From NCBI GenBank assembly GCA_965237445.1, contig OZ250142.1, forward strand, positions 124,001 through 188,000: DNA of 64,000 nucleotides, in the 5' to 3' direction. The notes under the pieces are model-generated. The model did not search any database, was not told the origin of the DNA, and saw only the letters and a list, made by a program, of their open reading frames with translations. Below are positions 27,294-35,862 of this stretch, piece after piece. The stretch is from G963668185 sp965237445 (GTDB taxonomy: Bacteria > Chloroflexota > Dehalococcoidia > Lucifugimonadales > G963668185). The stretch's first letter is position 1. Every line of letters starts with the position of its first letter. A program made the translations under genes and the position numbers.

Positions 27294-28031
27294 ATGGGCG
27301 AAAGGTTAGCAGGTAAAGACCCTTCCATGGCCAAACCTCGAGTAACAAGGGCAGAGTCCAGGCGTGCTCGTCGTGCCGCCCATTCGTCGTCCGGCGCTTT
27401 CGCATTCGGATGGCTCACCTCGACCCGTGTCACCGTCGCGGCCGCTGTCGTGGTCGTCGTATTGGGGGTTGGGATCGTTCTCGCTCTATCGCTCCCCGGC
27501 GAAGATGAGTCGGGCCTTTCGCTTGAAGAAATATCGAACCTGTCCGGCGACAGCGAGTCGCGTCTGCGAACCATCACGCCTGAACAGCTGGCAAGCGAGG
27601 CCCGCCTCCCCGTGTCGGAAGTCGACGCCCTGTTGGAAGTCTCCGACATTCACCACTGGATGGGCATCAACGAAAGCTGGGCCAACAATCTGGACGAGGT
27701 CCGCCACCACATCCTTCACGACATGGAAGTCCTCGAGTTCGATCCCGAACACAGGGACGAGATGCAGGTGCTATTGGACGCATACGACTCGGCGGCAAGC
27801 CGGCAGGCCAGCGACGTCCGCTCGACCCTGAGCCAGAGCGATCAAGCCCGCGACATGGACAAAGTCTACCTGTACAGAAGGCTCGTCGAGCTGTCGAATC
27901 AGCTTGGGCAAGACGATTGGACCGCCCACTACCAGGAACACCTCGACGATGCGGTCGCCGAGGAGCAATGCCAACAGCGGGGCCGCCAGGAGCCAGAGGA
28001 ACAGACCCAGCAGGACATCGCCGCCCCTTAG
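27294..28031 (+). CDS. Single-pass membrane protein of unknown function
   Basis: A 245-residue protein. The basic N-terminus (AKPRVTRAESRRARRAAH) precedes one transmembrane helix at about residues 46-67 (VAAAVVVVVLGVGIVLALSL). A helical external or periplasm-like domain follows (LDEVRHHILHDMEVLEFDPE; MDKVYLYRRLVELSNQLGQD) with a Gln/Glu-rich tail. By the positive-inside rule the N-terminus is cytoplasmic. I recognise no family. A second ATG within the first 12 codons (MAKPR) is an alternative start. Confidence 0.55.
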   Translation: MGERLAGKDPSMAKPRVTRAESRRARRAAHSSSGAFAFGWLTSTRVTVAAAVVVVVLGVGIVLALSLPGEDESGLSLEEISNLSGDSESRLRTITPEQLASEARLPVSEVDALLEVSDIHHWMGINESWANNLDEVRHHILHDMEVLEFDPEHRDEMQVLLDAYDSAASRQASDVRSTLSQSDQARDMDKVYLYRRLVELSNQLGQDDWTAHYQEHLDDAVAEEQCQQRGRQEPEEQTQQDIAAP

Positions 28032-28431
28032 CGCCGTAGCGGAGAGGACGGTACGCAAACCGCCCTTTCCGTTGCCCTAAATCAATGGCCCTCCAGTGCT
28101 GTCGAGACTGGACGGGAACTCGACCGCCAGAAAACAGGAGACTACCAAGTTGAGGCGAAGTTTCCCCGCCCTTTACCCCGCCTCCACTCCCCTCCGAAGG
28201 CAGTCACACTTGCGGAACGTGCCCGAAATGTCGCCGCTCTCTCCCAGTTGCTCCAGCACCCACCGGTTGAATTGAAGGACCCCGATACTCCTGGCGGCAT
28301 AGCCATGTGCTGCGAGAATCCCGAAATCTTGTACATCCCTACGTGCAACGACGCATTGGTGATTCACCGGATAGGGATACGTGTTTGATTTGCTGGCAAG
28401 TCGTTCAGGCGGCTGTATCTAGTTTACTTCA
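28032..28431. other. Gap with a possible gene fragment
   Basis: Four hundred bases between the membrane protein and the Rieske gene stop. The minus strand at 28173-28367 can be read as a short peptide (DVQDFGILAAHGYAARSIGV and onward) that looks protein-like, perhaps a PIN-related remnant, but it has no convincing start or context. I found nothing else. Confidence 0.25.
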
Positions 28432-29559
28432 CTAGACTAAGCAAACTCCGATGCGGGCGGAAGAATAGGCCTGAGGCGACCGCCCTTTGTGCCGGTTCGA
28501 TTTCAGCCCCTGCTGATTGATCTCGCAAACGTCGCCGTCCTGCACCACCACCAGCCTCCCCAGTTCCGTCGCGTGCTCCAGGTCGAAATCGTCGCGGGCC
28601 AGCGTCTCCTCCTCGAACAGCCACTCCATCTTCAACTCAGTCTTCTCGGGCCCTCTTGGCAGGACTCTCGCGACCCTGATGTAGTCTGGGTGCACCGCCA
28701 TGAAGAAGCCCGGCCTCATCGTCCCGTAAGAGAAGCCGAGCGCCACCTCCTCGGGCGTTATGTCCTTGAAGAAGGGTATGCCTGTCTGACCGTCCACCGT
28801 CCAGGTCACGTAGCCATCGCCCATCCGGGAGCGCCCGTCGCCCGCGTCCTCCGCCGGCTGGTAGTTGGGGTCGTCCCACGGACTGAGGATGCCCTTACCG
28901 TACGTGGGCACGATTTCGCAGAGTTCCGGGTGAACGTTCGGGCAGTGGAAGCACTCGGAAAAGTTCTCCCAGAAGACCTTCCAGTTGCAGTCCAGCGTCA
29001 CGTCCATCGTGTCGGCCACTACAAGCTGGTCCACGTGATAGTTCTCGAACCGGTCCGGCATGTCTCCAAGGGCTTGTTCGAAGGGCTGCGCGTCGTCCCC
29101 CGCGAGGTTGACGAACACGTAACCTCCCCACTCGCCTACGGCCACCCGGTACAGCGAGTAGTCCTCCATGCGAAAGTCCGCCGACTCCAGTTGGTGCGGC
29201 GTGGCGATAAGGTCCCCCTCCAGCGAGTACGTCCACGCGTGATATGGACAGACAATCGAGCCTCCCTCGAACCGCCCCTGCGCCTTCGTGCACAGCACTG
29301 AGCCGCGATGCCGGCACGTGTTGTGGAACGCGCTGAGCCGGCCCCTGAGGTCGCGCGTGATCACGATCTCCTGCCCGCCGATCCTCTCCACGACGTAGTC
29401 TCTCGGCTCGCTAAGACGGTCCGACCGGCAGACGTACAGCCAGTTGCGATAGAAGAACACGGACAACTCGCGTTCGTAGTGATCGGCATCGTAGTAGTAA
29501 TCGACCGGGACCGTGTGCTCGATCTTTGTAAGCAGTCTGCTGGTCGGCGGCTGTTGCAT
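28432..29559 (-). CDS. Rieske non-haem iron oxygenase, large subunit
   Basis: A 375-residue ring-hydroxylating oxygenase alpha-type protein. The Rieske cluster ligands are CRHRGS (about residue 82) and CPYHAW (about 103), 15-20 residues apart. The mononuclear iron site is seen in ENFSECFHCPNVHPEL (two His), with the bridging acidic residue in the same helix. Family members hydroxylate aromatics or demethylate quaternary amines. The next gene is an aldolase on the other strand, and no reductase is adjacent, so electrons must come from elsewhere. ATG start. Confidence 0.9.
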   Translation of the reverse strand: MQQPPTSRLLTKIEHTVPVDYYYDADHYERELSVFFYRNWLYVCRSDRLSEPRDYVVERIGGQEIVITRDLRGRLSAFHNTCRHRGSVLCTKAQGRFEGGSIVCPYHAWTYSLEGDLIATPHQLESADFRMEDYSLYRVAVGEWGGYVFVNLAGDDAQPFEQALGDMPDRFENYHVDQLVVADTMDVTLDCNWKVFWENFSECFHCPNVHPELCEIVPTYGKGILSPWDDPNYQPAEDAGDGRSRMGDGYVTWTVDGQTGIPFFKDITPEEVALGFSYGTMRPGFFMAVHPDYIRVARVLPRGPEKTELKMEWLFEEETLARDDFDLEHATELGRLVVVQDGDVCEINQQGLKSNRHKGRSPQAYSSARIGVCLV

Positions 29560-29671
29560 CTCGCGACCCCCGTCCTGTAGGTTGACTCGATGGTAAGAAT
29601 GGCTCCCGTACTTGTCAACGAAGCAACCTCAAATGCTCACAACTGGACGACTTCTCATTGGCGCATCCAAG

Positions 29672-29730
29672 TCCCTCCGTCATACCCACTTCTCCCTCCG
29701 TCATACCCGCGGAGGCGGGTATCTAGGGTC
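29672..29730. repeat. Dispersed palindromic repeat (CGTCATACCC type)
   Basis: CTCCGTCATACCC occurs twice in tandem. The second copy continues into a perfect hairpin: ATACCCGC (29703-29710), loop GGAG, GCGGGTAT (29715-29722). Sequences of this form recur in many environmental bacterial genomes as intergenic repeats. Only this copy is in the window. Confidence 0.6.
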
Positions 29731-29808
29731 GGTGCGGGGCACAGGGCGTCGTCTCTCGGGTAAGAGAAGCCCATTCAATTCACGAACCACGAGAAAGGCA
29801 AAACCGCC

Positions 29809-30582
29809 ATGTGGACAAACCGTCTGAAAGAAATGGTCAGTAATGGCAGCGTCGCATACGTCGCCCTCGTCACCGAGTTCCCGTCCGCGGACGTGGCCGA
29901 GTACATGGCGCTGCTCGGCTTCGACGCCGTCCTGGTCGACGCCGAGCACACCGGCGTCGATCCTGTGCAGTCGAGGGAGATGTTTCGCGCGGTGACAGCG
30001 GGTGGCGCTACTCCGCTGGTGAGGACCCCCTACAACGATCCCGACCTGATACTCGGCTACCTGGACGCCGGCGCGCAGGGCATCGTGGTACCCCACTCCT
30101 GCACCGCGGATGACGTTCAGGCGTCGGCCCGCGCATGCCGGTACCCGCCGCTCGGCGCCAGGGGCGCCGCGTGGGCAGCGCGCGGCTCGATGTACGGCAC
30201 CGCCGGCCCTCCGCGCGCCACGTTCGACAACGCCAACCGCGAGGTCATGACCATACCGCTGCTTGAGGACGTCGAAGCCATCGACAACCTCGACGAGATC
30301 ATCGCCGTCGATGGTGCGGACGCCCTGTTCGTGGGCGTCGGCGATCTCGCGCTCAGCATGGGCGTGGAGTACGGTGATCCAGCAGTCGTCGAGTTGGCCG
30401 GAAGTGCCGTACGCCGCATCGCCGCCGCCGGCCGCGTCGCGATGACCGCCGTCACCACCCTCGACGATGCCAGGCAGGCCGTATCCAACGGCGCTCGTAT
30501 CATCACGATCCAGCCCTTCGGCCTCTTCCGCAACGCCATCCGAGACTGGCTCCAAGAGGCGAAGACCATAGACCAGAATTGA
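29809..30582 (+). CDS. HpcH/HpaI-family aldolase
   Basis: A 257-residue class II (metal-dependent) pyruvate aldolase. Typical parts are FDAVLVDAEHTGVDP (conserved Glu/His), PLVRTPYNDPDLILGYLDAG, GAQGIVVPH and PLLEDVEAIDNLDEI, with FVGVGDLALSMG near residue 178. It would cleave a 2-keto-3-deoxy acid to pyruvate and an aldehyde. The enolase-family dehydratase downstream could supply that substrate, which makes the pair a short sugar-acid pathway. A remnant of a second copy lies at 31895. Confidence 0.88.
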   Translation: MWTNRLKEMVSNGSVAYVALVTEFPSADVAEYMALLGFDAVLVDAEHTGVDPVQSREMFRAVTAGGATPLVRTPYNDPDLILGYLDAGAQGIVVPHSCTADDVQASARACRYPPLGARGAAWAARGSMYGTAGPPRATFDNANREVMTIPLLEDVEAIDNLDEIIAVDGADALFVGVGDLALSMGVEYGDPAVVELAGSAVRRIAAAGRVAMTAVTTLDDARQAVSNGARIITIQPFGLFRNAIRDWLQEAKTIDQN

Positions 30583-30607
30583 CGGCCCCACGGGGCCCCG
30601 GGGCCGT
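30582..30607. repeat. GC-rich intercistronic hairpin
   Basis: ACGGCCCC (30582-30589) and GGGGCCGT (30600-30607) form a perfect eight-base-pair stem starting at the last base of the aldolase stop codon. No T-tract follows, so this looks like an mRNA-stabilising or processing structure rather than a terminator. Confidence 0.45.
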
Positions 30608-30677
30608 GGTCCTGAAAACGGGCTCCGAGTAGTCCCCGAGTGGCCCCAGTGGCCCCACAATATCCAAGGATGGAGCC

Positions 30678-31868
30678 ATGACCATTCCTACCGACGTGAC
30701 TGTGACCGGGGTCTCAGGAGTGTCCCTCGAGGGAACTCGATCGCGCCTCATCGGGCGGAACGCCCGTCTGCCGGTGCATGGGAAGGATGTCAGTGAGCCG
30801 GTGGTGCGGCTGTTCACCGACGCCGGAGTCTCGGGCTGGGGATGGTCGCCGGCGACGCGGGAGGACGCGCAACGGCTGGTCGGCCAAAGGCTGCATGAGG
30901 TATTTAGTCCCGATACCGGCACCCAGGACGACCTGCTCATGTTCGACTTCCCCCTGTGGGACGTTGCCGGACAACTGCTGGACAGGCCCGTCCACGCCAT
31001 GCTGGGCGACGCCGGCACCAGCCCCGTGCCCGTCTACGACGGCGGGATATACATAGACGAGCTGGACCCGGACACAGGCAGGGACGACGGCATCGAGCCC
31101 ATGCTCTACGCCGTCAACGTCGGGATGGACGCTGGCTTCCAGGCATTCAAAGTTAAGGTCGGCCGCGGCTACAAGTGGATGGAGTCGGAGGCCGGCATCA
31201 GGCGGGACATCGAGGTCATCCGGGCCATCCGGGACCTCGTGGGCCCCTACATGAAGATACTCATCGACGCCAACAACGGCTACAGCCCGGAGGAGGCCCG
31301 CCGGATCATGCGGGAGGCCGGAGACTGCGACATCTACTGGTTCGAGGAACCCTTCGAAGAGTCGGTAGAGGAGTGCGTGGCCTTCAAGGAGTTCATGCGC
31401 GAGGGTGGGTGGAGCACCCTGCTGGCCGACGGCGAGACCCGCTCTGCAGGCTACGACGCCGGGTTCGAGGAGATCGTTCGCGCCGGCGGCATCGACGTGG
31501 TGCAGTTCGACCTGCGGCACTACACGCTGACCCGCTGGCTACGCTACATGAGCGTCATCCGGGAGACAGGCGCCATGGCCGCGCCCCACAACTGGGGCTC
31601 GCACCTGTCGGGCTTCTACATTCCCCAGTTCGCTCGTGGCTTGGGCAGCTTCGCCATGGGAGAGACCGACCACATGCGGATGCCCGCCGTCACGGCCGAC
31701 GGCTACGACATCGCTGACGGCAAGAGGAGCGTGCCGGACACGCCAGGCTTCGGACTGGAATTGAACAAGGTGGTTCTTCGCCAGGGCTCAGCGCGCCGAC
31801 GGCGCCTGGACCGTCGGCTCCGCACACCGCTGACCCTTTTCCGGTCTGAGAGGTCTGGAGCCCTCTGA
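30678..31868 (+). CDS. Enolase-superfamily dehydratase
   Basis: A 396-residue mandelate-racemase-type enzyme. Catalytic residues are visible as FKVKVGRGY (Lys-x-Lys), LIDANNGY (Asp), FEEPF (Glu), LADGE (Glu) and APHNWGSHL (His). The Lys-x-Lys and His pair suits acid-sugar dehydration or racemisation. It follows the aldolase by 95 bases, with GGATGGAG before the ATG. Anomaly: after LELNKVVLRQ the last 30 residues (SARRRRLDRRLRTPLTLF...) are Arg-rich and do not look like the family's C-terminus. The true end may have been replaced when the downstream duplication decayed. Confidence 0.85.
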   Translation: MTIPTDVTVTGVSGVSLEGTRSRLIGRNARLPVHGKDVSEPVVRLFTDAGVSGWGWSPATREDAQRLVGQRLHEVFSPDTGTQDDLLMFDFPLWDVAGQLLDRPVHAMLGDAGTSPVPVYDGGIYIDELDPDTGRDDGIEPMLYAVNVGMDAGFQAFKVKVGRGYKWMESEAGIRRDIEVIRAIRDLVGPYMKILIDANNGYSPEEARRIMREAGDCDIYWFEEPFEESVEECVAFKEFMREGGWSTLLADGETRSAGYDAGFEEIVRAGGIDVVQFDLRHYTLTRWLRYMSVIRETGAMAAPHNWGSHLSGFYIPQFARGLGSFAMGETDHMRMPAVTADGYDIADGKRSVPDTPGFGLELNKVVLRQGSARRRRLDRRLRTPLTLFRSERSGAL

Positions 31869-31894
31869 AGAACGGAGGGCTCCCAGCACCACGA

Positions 31895-31996
31895 TTGAAG
31901 GTCACGGCCGTCACCAGCTTCGATGAAGAACGGGAGGCTGTTTTCAACGGCGCCAAGGTGCTCATCACCCAGCCCTTCGGAGTCTTCCGCAACTGA
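31895..31996 (+). pseudogene. Remnant of a second HpcH/HpaI aldolase (C-terminus only)
   Basis: Read from 31895 this gives KVTAVTSFDEEREAVFNGAK then VLITQPFGVFRN and a stop. It aligns with the end of the intact aldolase (MTAVTTLDDARQAVSNGAR, ITIQPFGLFRN). It has no start and no upstream domain, so it is a truncated duplicate. Confidence 0.8.
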
Positions 31997-32021
31997 GTTC
32001 GCGAGAGGCTTGGCAGGAGTC

Positions 32022-32168
32022 ATGTGCATTCCGTACGACGTTACAGTGACTAGGGTTATTAGAGTGTCTCTTGAGGGTACTCGATCGCGCCTCATCGGGC
32101 GGAACTCCCGCCTGCAGATGTATGGGAAGAATATCTGCGAGTCGATAGTGCGGCTTGTGCTGTCGTAA
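32022..32168 (+). pseudogene. Remnant of a second enolase-family gene (N-terminus only)
   Basis: From ATG 32022: MCIPYDVTVTRVIRVSLEGT, RSRLIGRNSRLQMYGKN, then a stop at 32168. It matches the first 45 residues of the intact enolase gene (MTIPTDVTVTGVSGVSLEGT, RSRLIGRNARLPVHGKD). It lies just after the aldolase remnant in the same order as the intact pair. Confidence 0.85.
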
Positions 32169-32266
32169 GGGGGGCTTGTCCAATCACATTAGTTCAGCGC
32201 AAAATCCGCAATGGTCGGTGGCGAGACCCTCACCGCACTGAAGGGAACTAAAGGAGAGTACGGAAG

Positions 32267-33667
32267 ATGACTACTGAATCGGAGAATCCGCGCCCCGACT
32301 GGTTCGTCGGTGCCGCATTTGGCGGTTTCGACGACCAGACTGAACGGTTTATCCAAGACGGGATTTGGGAAGGCGGCCCTGTAGAGACATACGGCGCTCA
32401 GATCGCTTCAATACAACCAGGGGACCGAATTGCTATCAAGTCCTGGTATACCCGCAAGAACGGATTACCGTTCGACAATCGCGGAGAGTTCGTCTCCGTG
32501 ATGGCGATAAAGGCTACAGGCATCGTCGTTGAAAACTCTGGCGACCAGCGCTCCTTGCGAGTGAATTGGACTCCAATTGACCCGCCGCGCGAATGGTACT
32601 TCCACACGTTCAGTAGAACAGTTTGGGAGATCTTACCCAACGCGTGGTGGCGACAAGCATTGATACGATTCACGTTCGATGGTGAGGTTCAAGATATCGA
32701 CCGGACTTTGAGAGACCCATATTGGGGTGACAAGTACGGTTATCCTGAACCTCAGGAACAGGATCCGACTGAGGTGCCGCCACACTACGACATTGGCAAC
32801 ATTATCTCCGACGGCTGCTTCCTTGACCGTGCCACGCTCGAATCAATGCTCCGAGGCCTACAGGCAAAACGCAACATGATCCTCCAGGGGCCACCCGGCA
32901 CTGGCAAGACCTGGCTAGCGAAGAAACTCGCCTACGCCCTCATCGGGCAGAAAGACGAAGATAAGGTCCGGCAGGTTCAATTCCACCCCAACCTGTCCTA
33001 CGAAGACTTTGTGCGGGGTTGGCGACCACAAAGCGATGGCACCCTAGGACTGGTGGACGGCCCCTTCCTGCAACTGTCTGAAGTCGCCCGCCGGGACCCG
33101 AACGGCACCTACGTCATGGTAATCGAGGAGACCAATCGCGGGAATCCTGCTTCCATCTTTGGAGAGTTGCTGACCTTGCTCGAAGCCGACAAGCGAACGC
33201 CCGACAACGCATTGACATTAGCCTATCAGCACCCCGCCGGGGAGCGCTTCCACATCCCGCCCAATTTGTACGTCATCGGCACCATGAACCTCGCTGACCG
33301 CTCACTAGCCTTGGTCGATTTCGCGCTGCGACGCCGATTCGCATTCTTCGACCTCGAACCAGCAATCAATGAAACCTGGAGCGATTGGGTTCACCGACAA
33401 TGCGAAATCCCTACCCACTTCCTGACTGATATATCGCGCCGCATCGGCGCATTGAACAATCAAATCGCCGACGACCCCAACCTCGGTCGCCAGTTCCGTA
33501 TCGGCCACAGCTTCGTCCTCCCCAAGCCAGGCGAACCCATCGCAGTTCCCGAAGAATGGTTCATCCAGGTGGTAGAAACCGAGATCGCCCCACTGCTGCG
33601 AGAGTATTGGTTTGATGATCCCAACAAAGCTGACGAAGCCACATTGCAACTCTTAAGCGACTTATGA
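32267..33667 (+). CDS. mcrB: McrB-type GTPase of a modification-dependent restriction system
   Basis: A 466-residue AAA+ protein. Walker A is GPPGTGKTW (208-216), Walker B VMVIEE (about 283-288) and the GTPase signature MNLADRS (340-346), all diagnostic for McrB. Residues 10-155 (DWFVGAAFGGFDDQTERFIQ; GDRIAIKSW) look like an EVE/PUA-type domain, which in related systems reads modified bases; this is an inference. AAAGGAG lies before the ATG. It overlaps mcrC by four bases. Base composition is less GC-rich than the flanks, which suggests acquisition. Confidence 0.88.
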   Translation: MTTESENPRPDWFVGAAFGGFDDQTERFIQDGIWEGGPVETYGAQIASIQPGDRIAIKSWYTRKNGLPFDNRGEFVSVMAIKATGIVVENSGDQRSLRVNWTPIDPPREWYFHTFSRTVWEILPNAWWRQALIRFTFDGEVQDIDRTLRDPYWGDKYGYPEPQEQDPTEVPPHYDIGNIISDGCFLDRATLESMLRGLQAKRNMILQGPPGTGKTWLAKKLAYALIGQKDEDKVRQVQFHPNLSYEDFVRGWRPQSDGTLGLVDGPFLQLSEVARRDPNGTYVMVIEETNRGNPASIFGELLTLLEADKRTPDNALTLAYQHPAGERFHIPPNLYVIGTMNLADRSLALVDFALRRRFAFFDLEPAINETWSDWVHRQCEIPTHFLTDISRRIGALNNQIADDPNLGRQFRIGHSFVLPKPGEPIAVPEEWFIQVVETEIAPLLREYWFDDPNKADEATLQLLSDL

Positions 33668-34800
33668 CGGACGGGACAGAAACCCCAACATCCGGGTTCA
33701 TCGGCCGGATCCCAGTACGAAACATCTGGCTTTTGCTACTCTACGCCTCTCAGCTATACCGCGAGCTACCCGCCTCTCGCCGAGTCGAACTGGAAGACGC
33801 GCCGGACGACATACCACGTCTTGTTGGTCAGATCCTCACAAACGCTGTGGAACGACGCCTGCGCCGCAACCTATCCCACGGCTACCAGCGGCGGCGGGCC
33901 GATCTCAGCCGGGTTCGCGGACGCATCGATCTGTTCCGCACGGAACGGCGACAACTGCTGCAACGGGGCCGCGTTGCCTGCGTATTCGACGAACTGACGG
34001 TTGACACCCCACGCAACCGCTATGTCAAGGCTGCTCTGACACACATCGCCGGCGTCGTCAGCAAACTCCCTCATCATTCGGAACTTGAACGAAGGTGCCG
34101 CGATCTATCTTTCCGCTTGGAGAGAGTTGGCGTCGTCGGCGATCTCGATCCCTGGCAAGCGGGCAAGGCTGCAAGGTTGGACAACGAGGGATGGGTGGAC
34201 GCTCACGAGCGCCAGATGCTCGCCGCTGCTAGTCTGGCCTTGGACTTTTCAATCCCCACGGAGCAATCGGGGTTGGCCCTGTTGCCCATCGTCAATAGGA
34301 GCGAAACTGAGGGATGGAAACTCTATGAAAACGCAGTCGCCGGTTTCTACGAAGTCGCGCTGTCCGATCGGGGTTGGAAGATGAGACATGGCAGACATTT
34401 TCAATGGCCTACGTCCGACTCTACGCCGGGTTTTCACGCCATCTTGCCGGAAATGATCACAGACATAATTCTTGAGCGCCATGAGCATGGCAATTCTGAT
34501 ACCGGCCAGCGAATCGTCATTGACACTAAGTTCACATCAATAGTCGGTCCCGGCCAGTTTGGGAAACAGACACTGCAAAGCAAGAACTTGTACCAGCTAT
34601 ACGCGTACCTGCGCTCCCAAGAACGGCCCGGCGACCCCATATCTCGCCATTCCACAGGCGTCCTGCTCTATCCGTCCTTGGGCGACTGTTACAACGAATC
34701 GGCCACTATCCAAGGCCATCGGGTCTCTTTCGCCACCGTTGACCTGGCGGCGGATAGCCGGACCATCCGTTGTCACCTTCTGCGAATCGTGGACAGCTGA
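33664..34800 (+). CDS. mcrC: McrC-type nuclease subunit
   Basis: A 378-residue McrC-family protein. The N-terminal IPVRNIWLLLLYASQLYREL and middle ELTVDTPRNRYVKAALTHIA are characteristic. The PD-(D/E)XK active site is visible as LPEMITDIIL (Asp267) and IVIDTKF (Asp287, Lys289). It assembles with McrB rings to cut DNA carrying modified cytosine. Start ATG lies within the mcrB stop (ATGA overlap), a sign of coupled translation. No methylase is adjacent, as expected for a type IV system. Confidence 0.9.
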   Translation: MTDGTETPTSGFIGRIPVRNIWLLLLYASQLYRELPASRRVELEDAPDDIPRLVGQILTNAVERRLRRNLSHGYQRRRADLSRVRGRIDLFRTERRQLLQRGRVACVFDELTVDTPRNRYVKAALTHIAGVVSKLPHHSELERRCRDLSFRLERVGVVGDLDPWQAGKAARLDNEGWVDAHERQMLAAASLALDFSIPTEQSGLALLPIVNRSETEGWKLYENAVAGFYEVALSDRGWKMRHGRHFQWPTSDSTPGFHAILPEMITDIILERHEHGNSDTGQRIVIDTKFTSIVGPGQFGKQTLQSKNLYQLYAYLRSQERPGDPISRHSTGVLLYPSLGDCYNESATIQGHRVSFATVDLAADSRTIRCHLLRIVDS

Positions 34801-35243
34801 TTGACCCGCGACGTGGTTAACGCATCATCACCCCACGACCTAGATGAGAGCCGCGTCAACCCGTTCGGAGGGGCAAAGAATCACTTGGAAACAGGATGTC
34901 TTGTACTGGCATATCCACGGCCTTCTTCACCCTATTTCCCGTTGCACCAGCTGATTTCACGTAATGCGTGTCCACACACATTCTGGACTAGAACTCGTGA
35001 CGTTAAAATGGTCCCGCATCGCGCCGTCCTGCAATTCAATCGCCCTCGAACACACAACTAATCATCTGCCACTGCTTCGCAGCTATGACGGCCATAGACA
35101 GCTCTGGATCTGCAGTAAGGTCCCAGTCATGCCGCATCGTGCGAAGCCCACCTTATTGGTCGTGGTAGAGTGTCCATGAATCGTCGTTCTTCGATGGAAG
35201 GGCGCCGCGAGTACCGACGTTTAAAAGGCAGCGAGCCTGGCCG
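34801..35243. other. Gap after mcrC
   Basis: About 440 bases. Several short ORFs exist but none has a ribosome binding site, codon bias or a recognisable motif. No RNA gene or terminator-like hairpin stood out. Confidence 0.5.
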
Positions 35244-35825
35244 ATGTTTAAACTGGTCGCACCACGAGACCTAAGCCCGATCCCCGCCGCCGCCGCCACG
35301 GCCTTCTTTGCCCTAGCCATTTTTGCATGGACCGAGAGGACCGTCCTCGTTGACCCAGAGGGGCTGTCGGTACCCTATTGGCCCTGGAAGCTGTGGCAAA
35401 TCGGCCCGTTGCTGATGGGACTCGGCGGCGTCTGGTGGGTCTGGATGAGCACCCGCCGCGTCCCTGGATGCGCAGCCTGGCGCTGGGCCTGCTGGCCCTG
35501 GTGGTGCTCTGCCAACGGATACGGCGACATATTCGGCGACCATTGGGGCAACGTGTGGCGCACTGTAAACCCGCTCTTCATCGGTTCCTCCAGCGTGGCG
35601 GCGGTGGCTCTATGGCGATCCAGATGCACCGCGGGGCGAGCGGGCGCCGTGGTTTCGGCGGCGCTGGGCACTCTGGTCTTTGCTAATGCATACTTCGTCA
35701 ACAACGGGGTCGTCTGGCAGATACTCGACCCGGTTCGGATGCTAACAGCCGTGGCCTGGGCCGCAGGCGCCGGTCAGGCAAACGTGGCCATTCACGAAAG
35801 CGGTCAGCCATCGGCCGATGGATAG
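35244..35825 (+). CDS. Small membrane protein, possibly with two compensating frameshifts
   Basis: A 193-residue ORF with hydrophobic stretches at about 14-29, 54-69, 115-125 and 135-150. Residues 74-90 (PGCAAWRWACWPWWCSAN) are oddly rich in Trp and Cys. The same DNA in the next frame (35463-35512) reads WMRSLALGLLALVVLC, a normal-looking transmembrane helix. Two opposite indels would therefore restore a better protein. I do not recognise the family; YGDIFGDHWGN may be a functional loop. Alone on its strand between mcrC and a GNAT gene. Confidence 0.45.
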   Translation: MFKLVAPRDLSPIPAAAATAFFALAIFAWTERTVLVDPEGLSVPYWPWKLWQIGPLLMGLGGVWWVWMSTRRVPGCAAWRWACWPWWCSANGYGDIFGDHWGNVWRTVNPLFIGSSSVAAVALWRSRCTAGRAGAVVSAALGTLVFANAYFVNNGVVWQILDPVRMLTAVAWAAGAGQANVAIHESGQPSADG

Positions 35826-35862
35826 CATCCCCTTGCTCCCGGTCGCGTAGGTCCAACAACAT

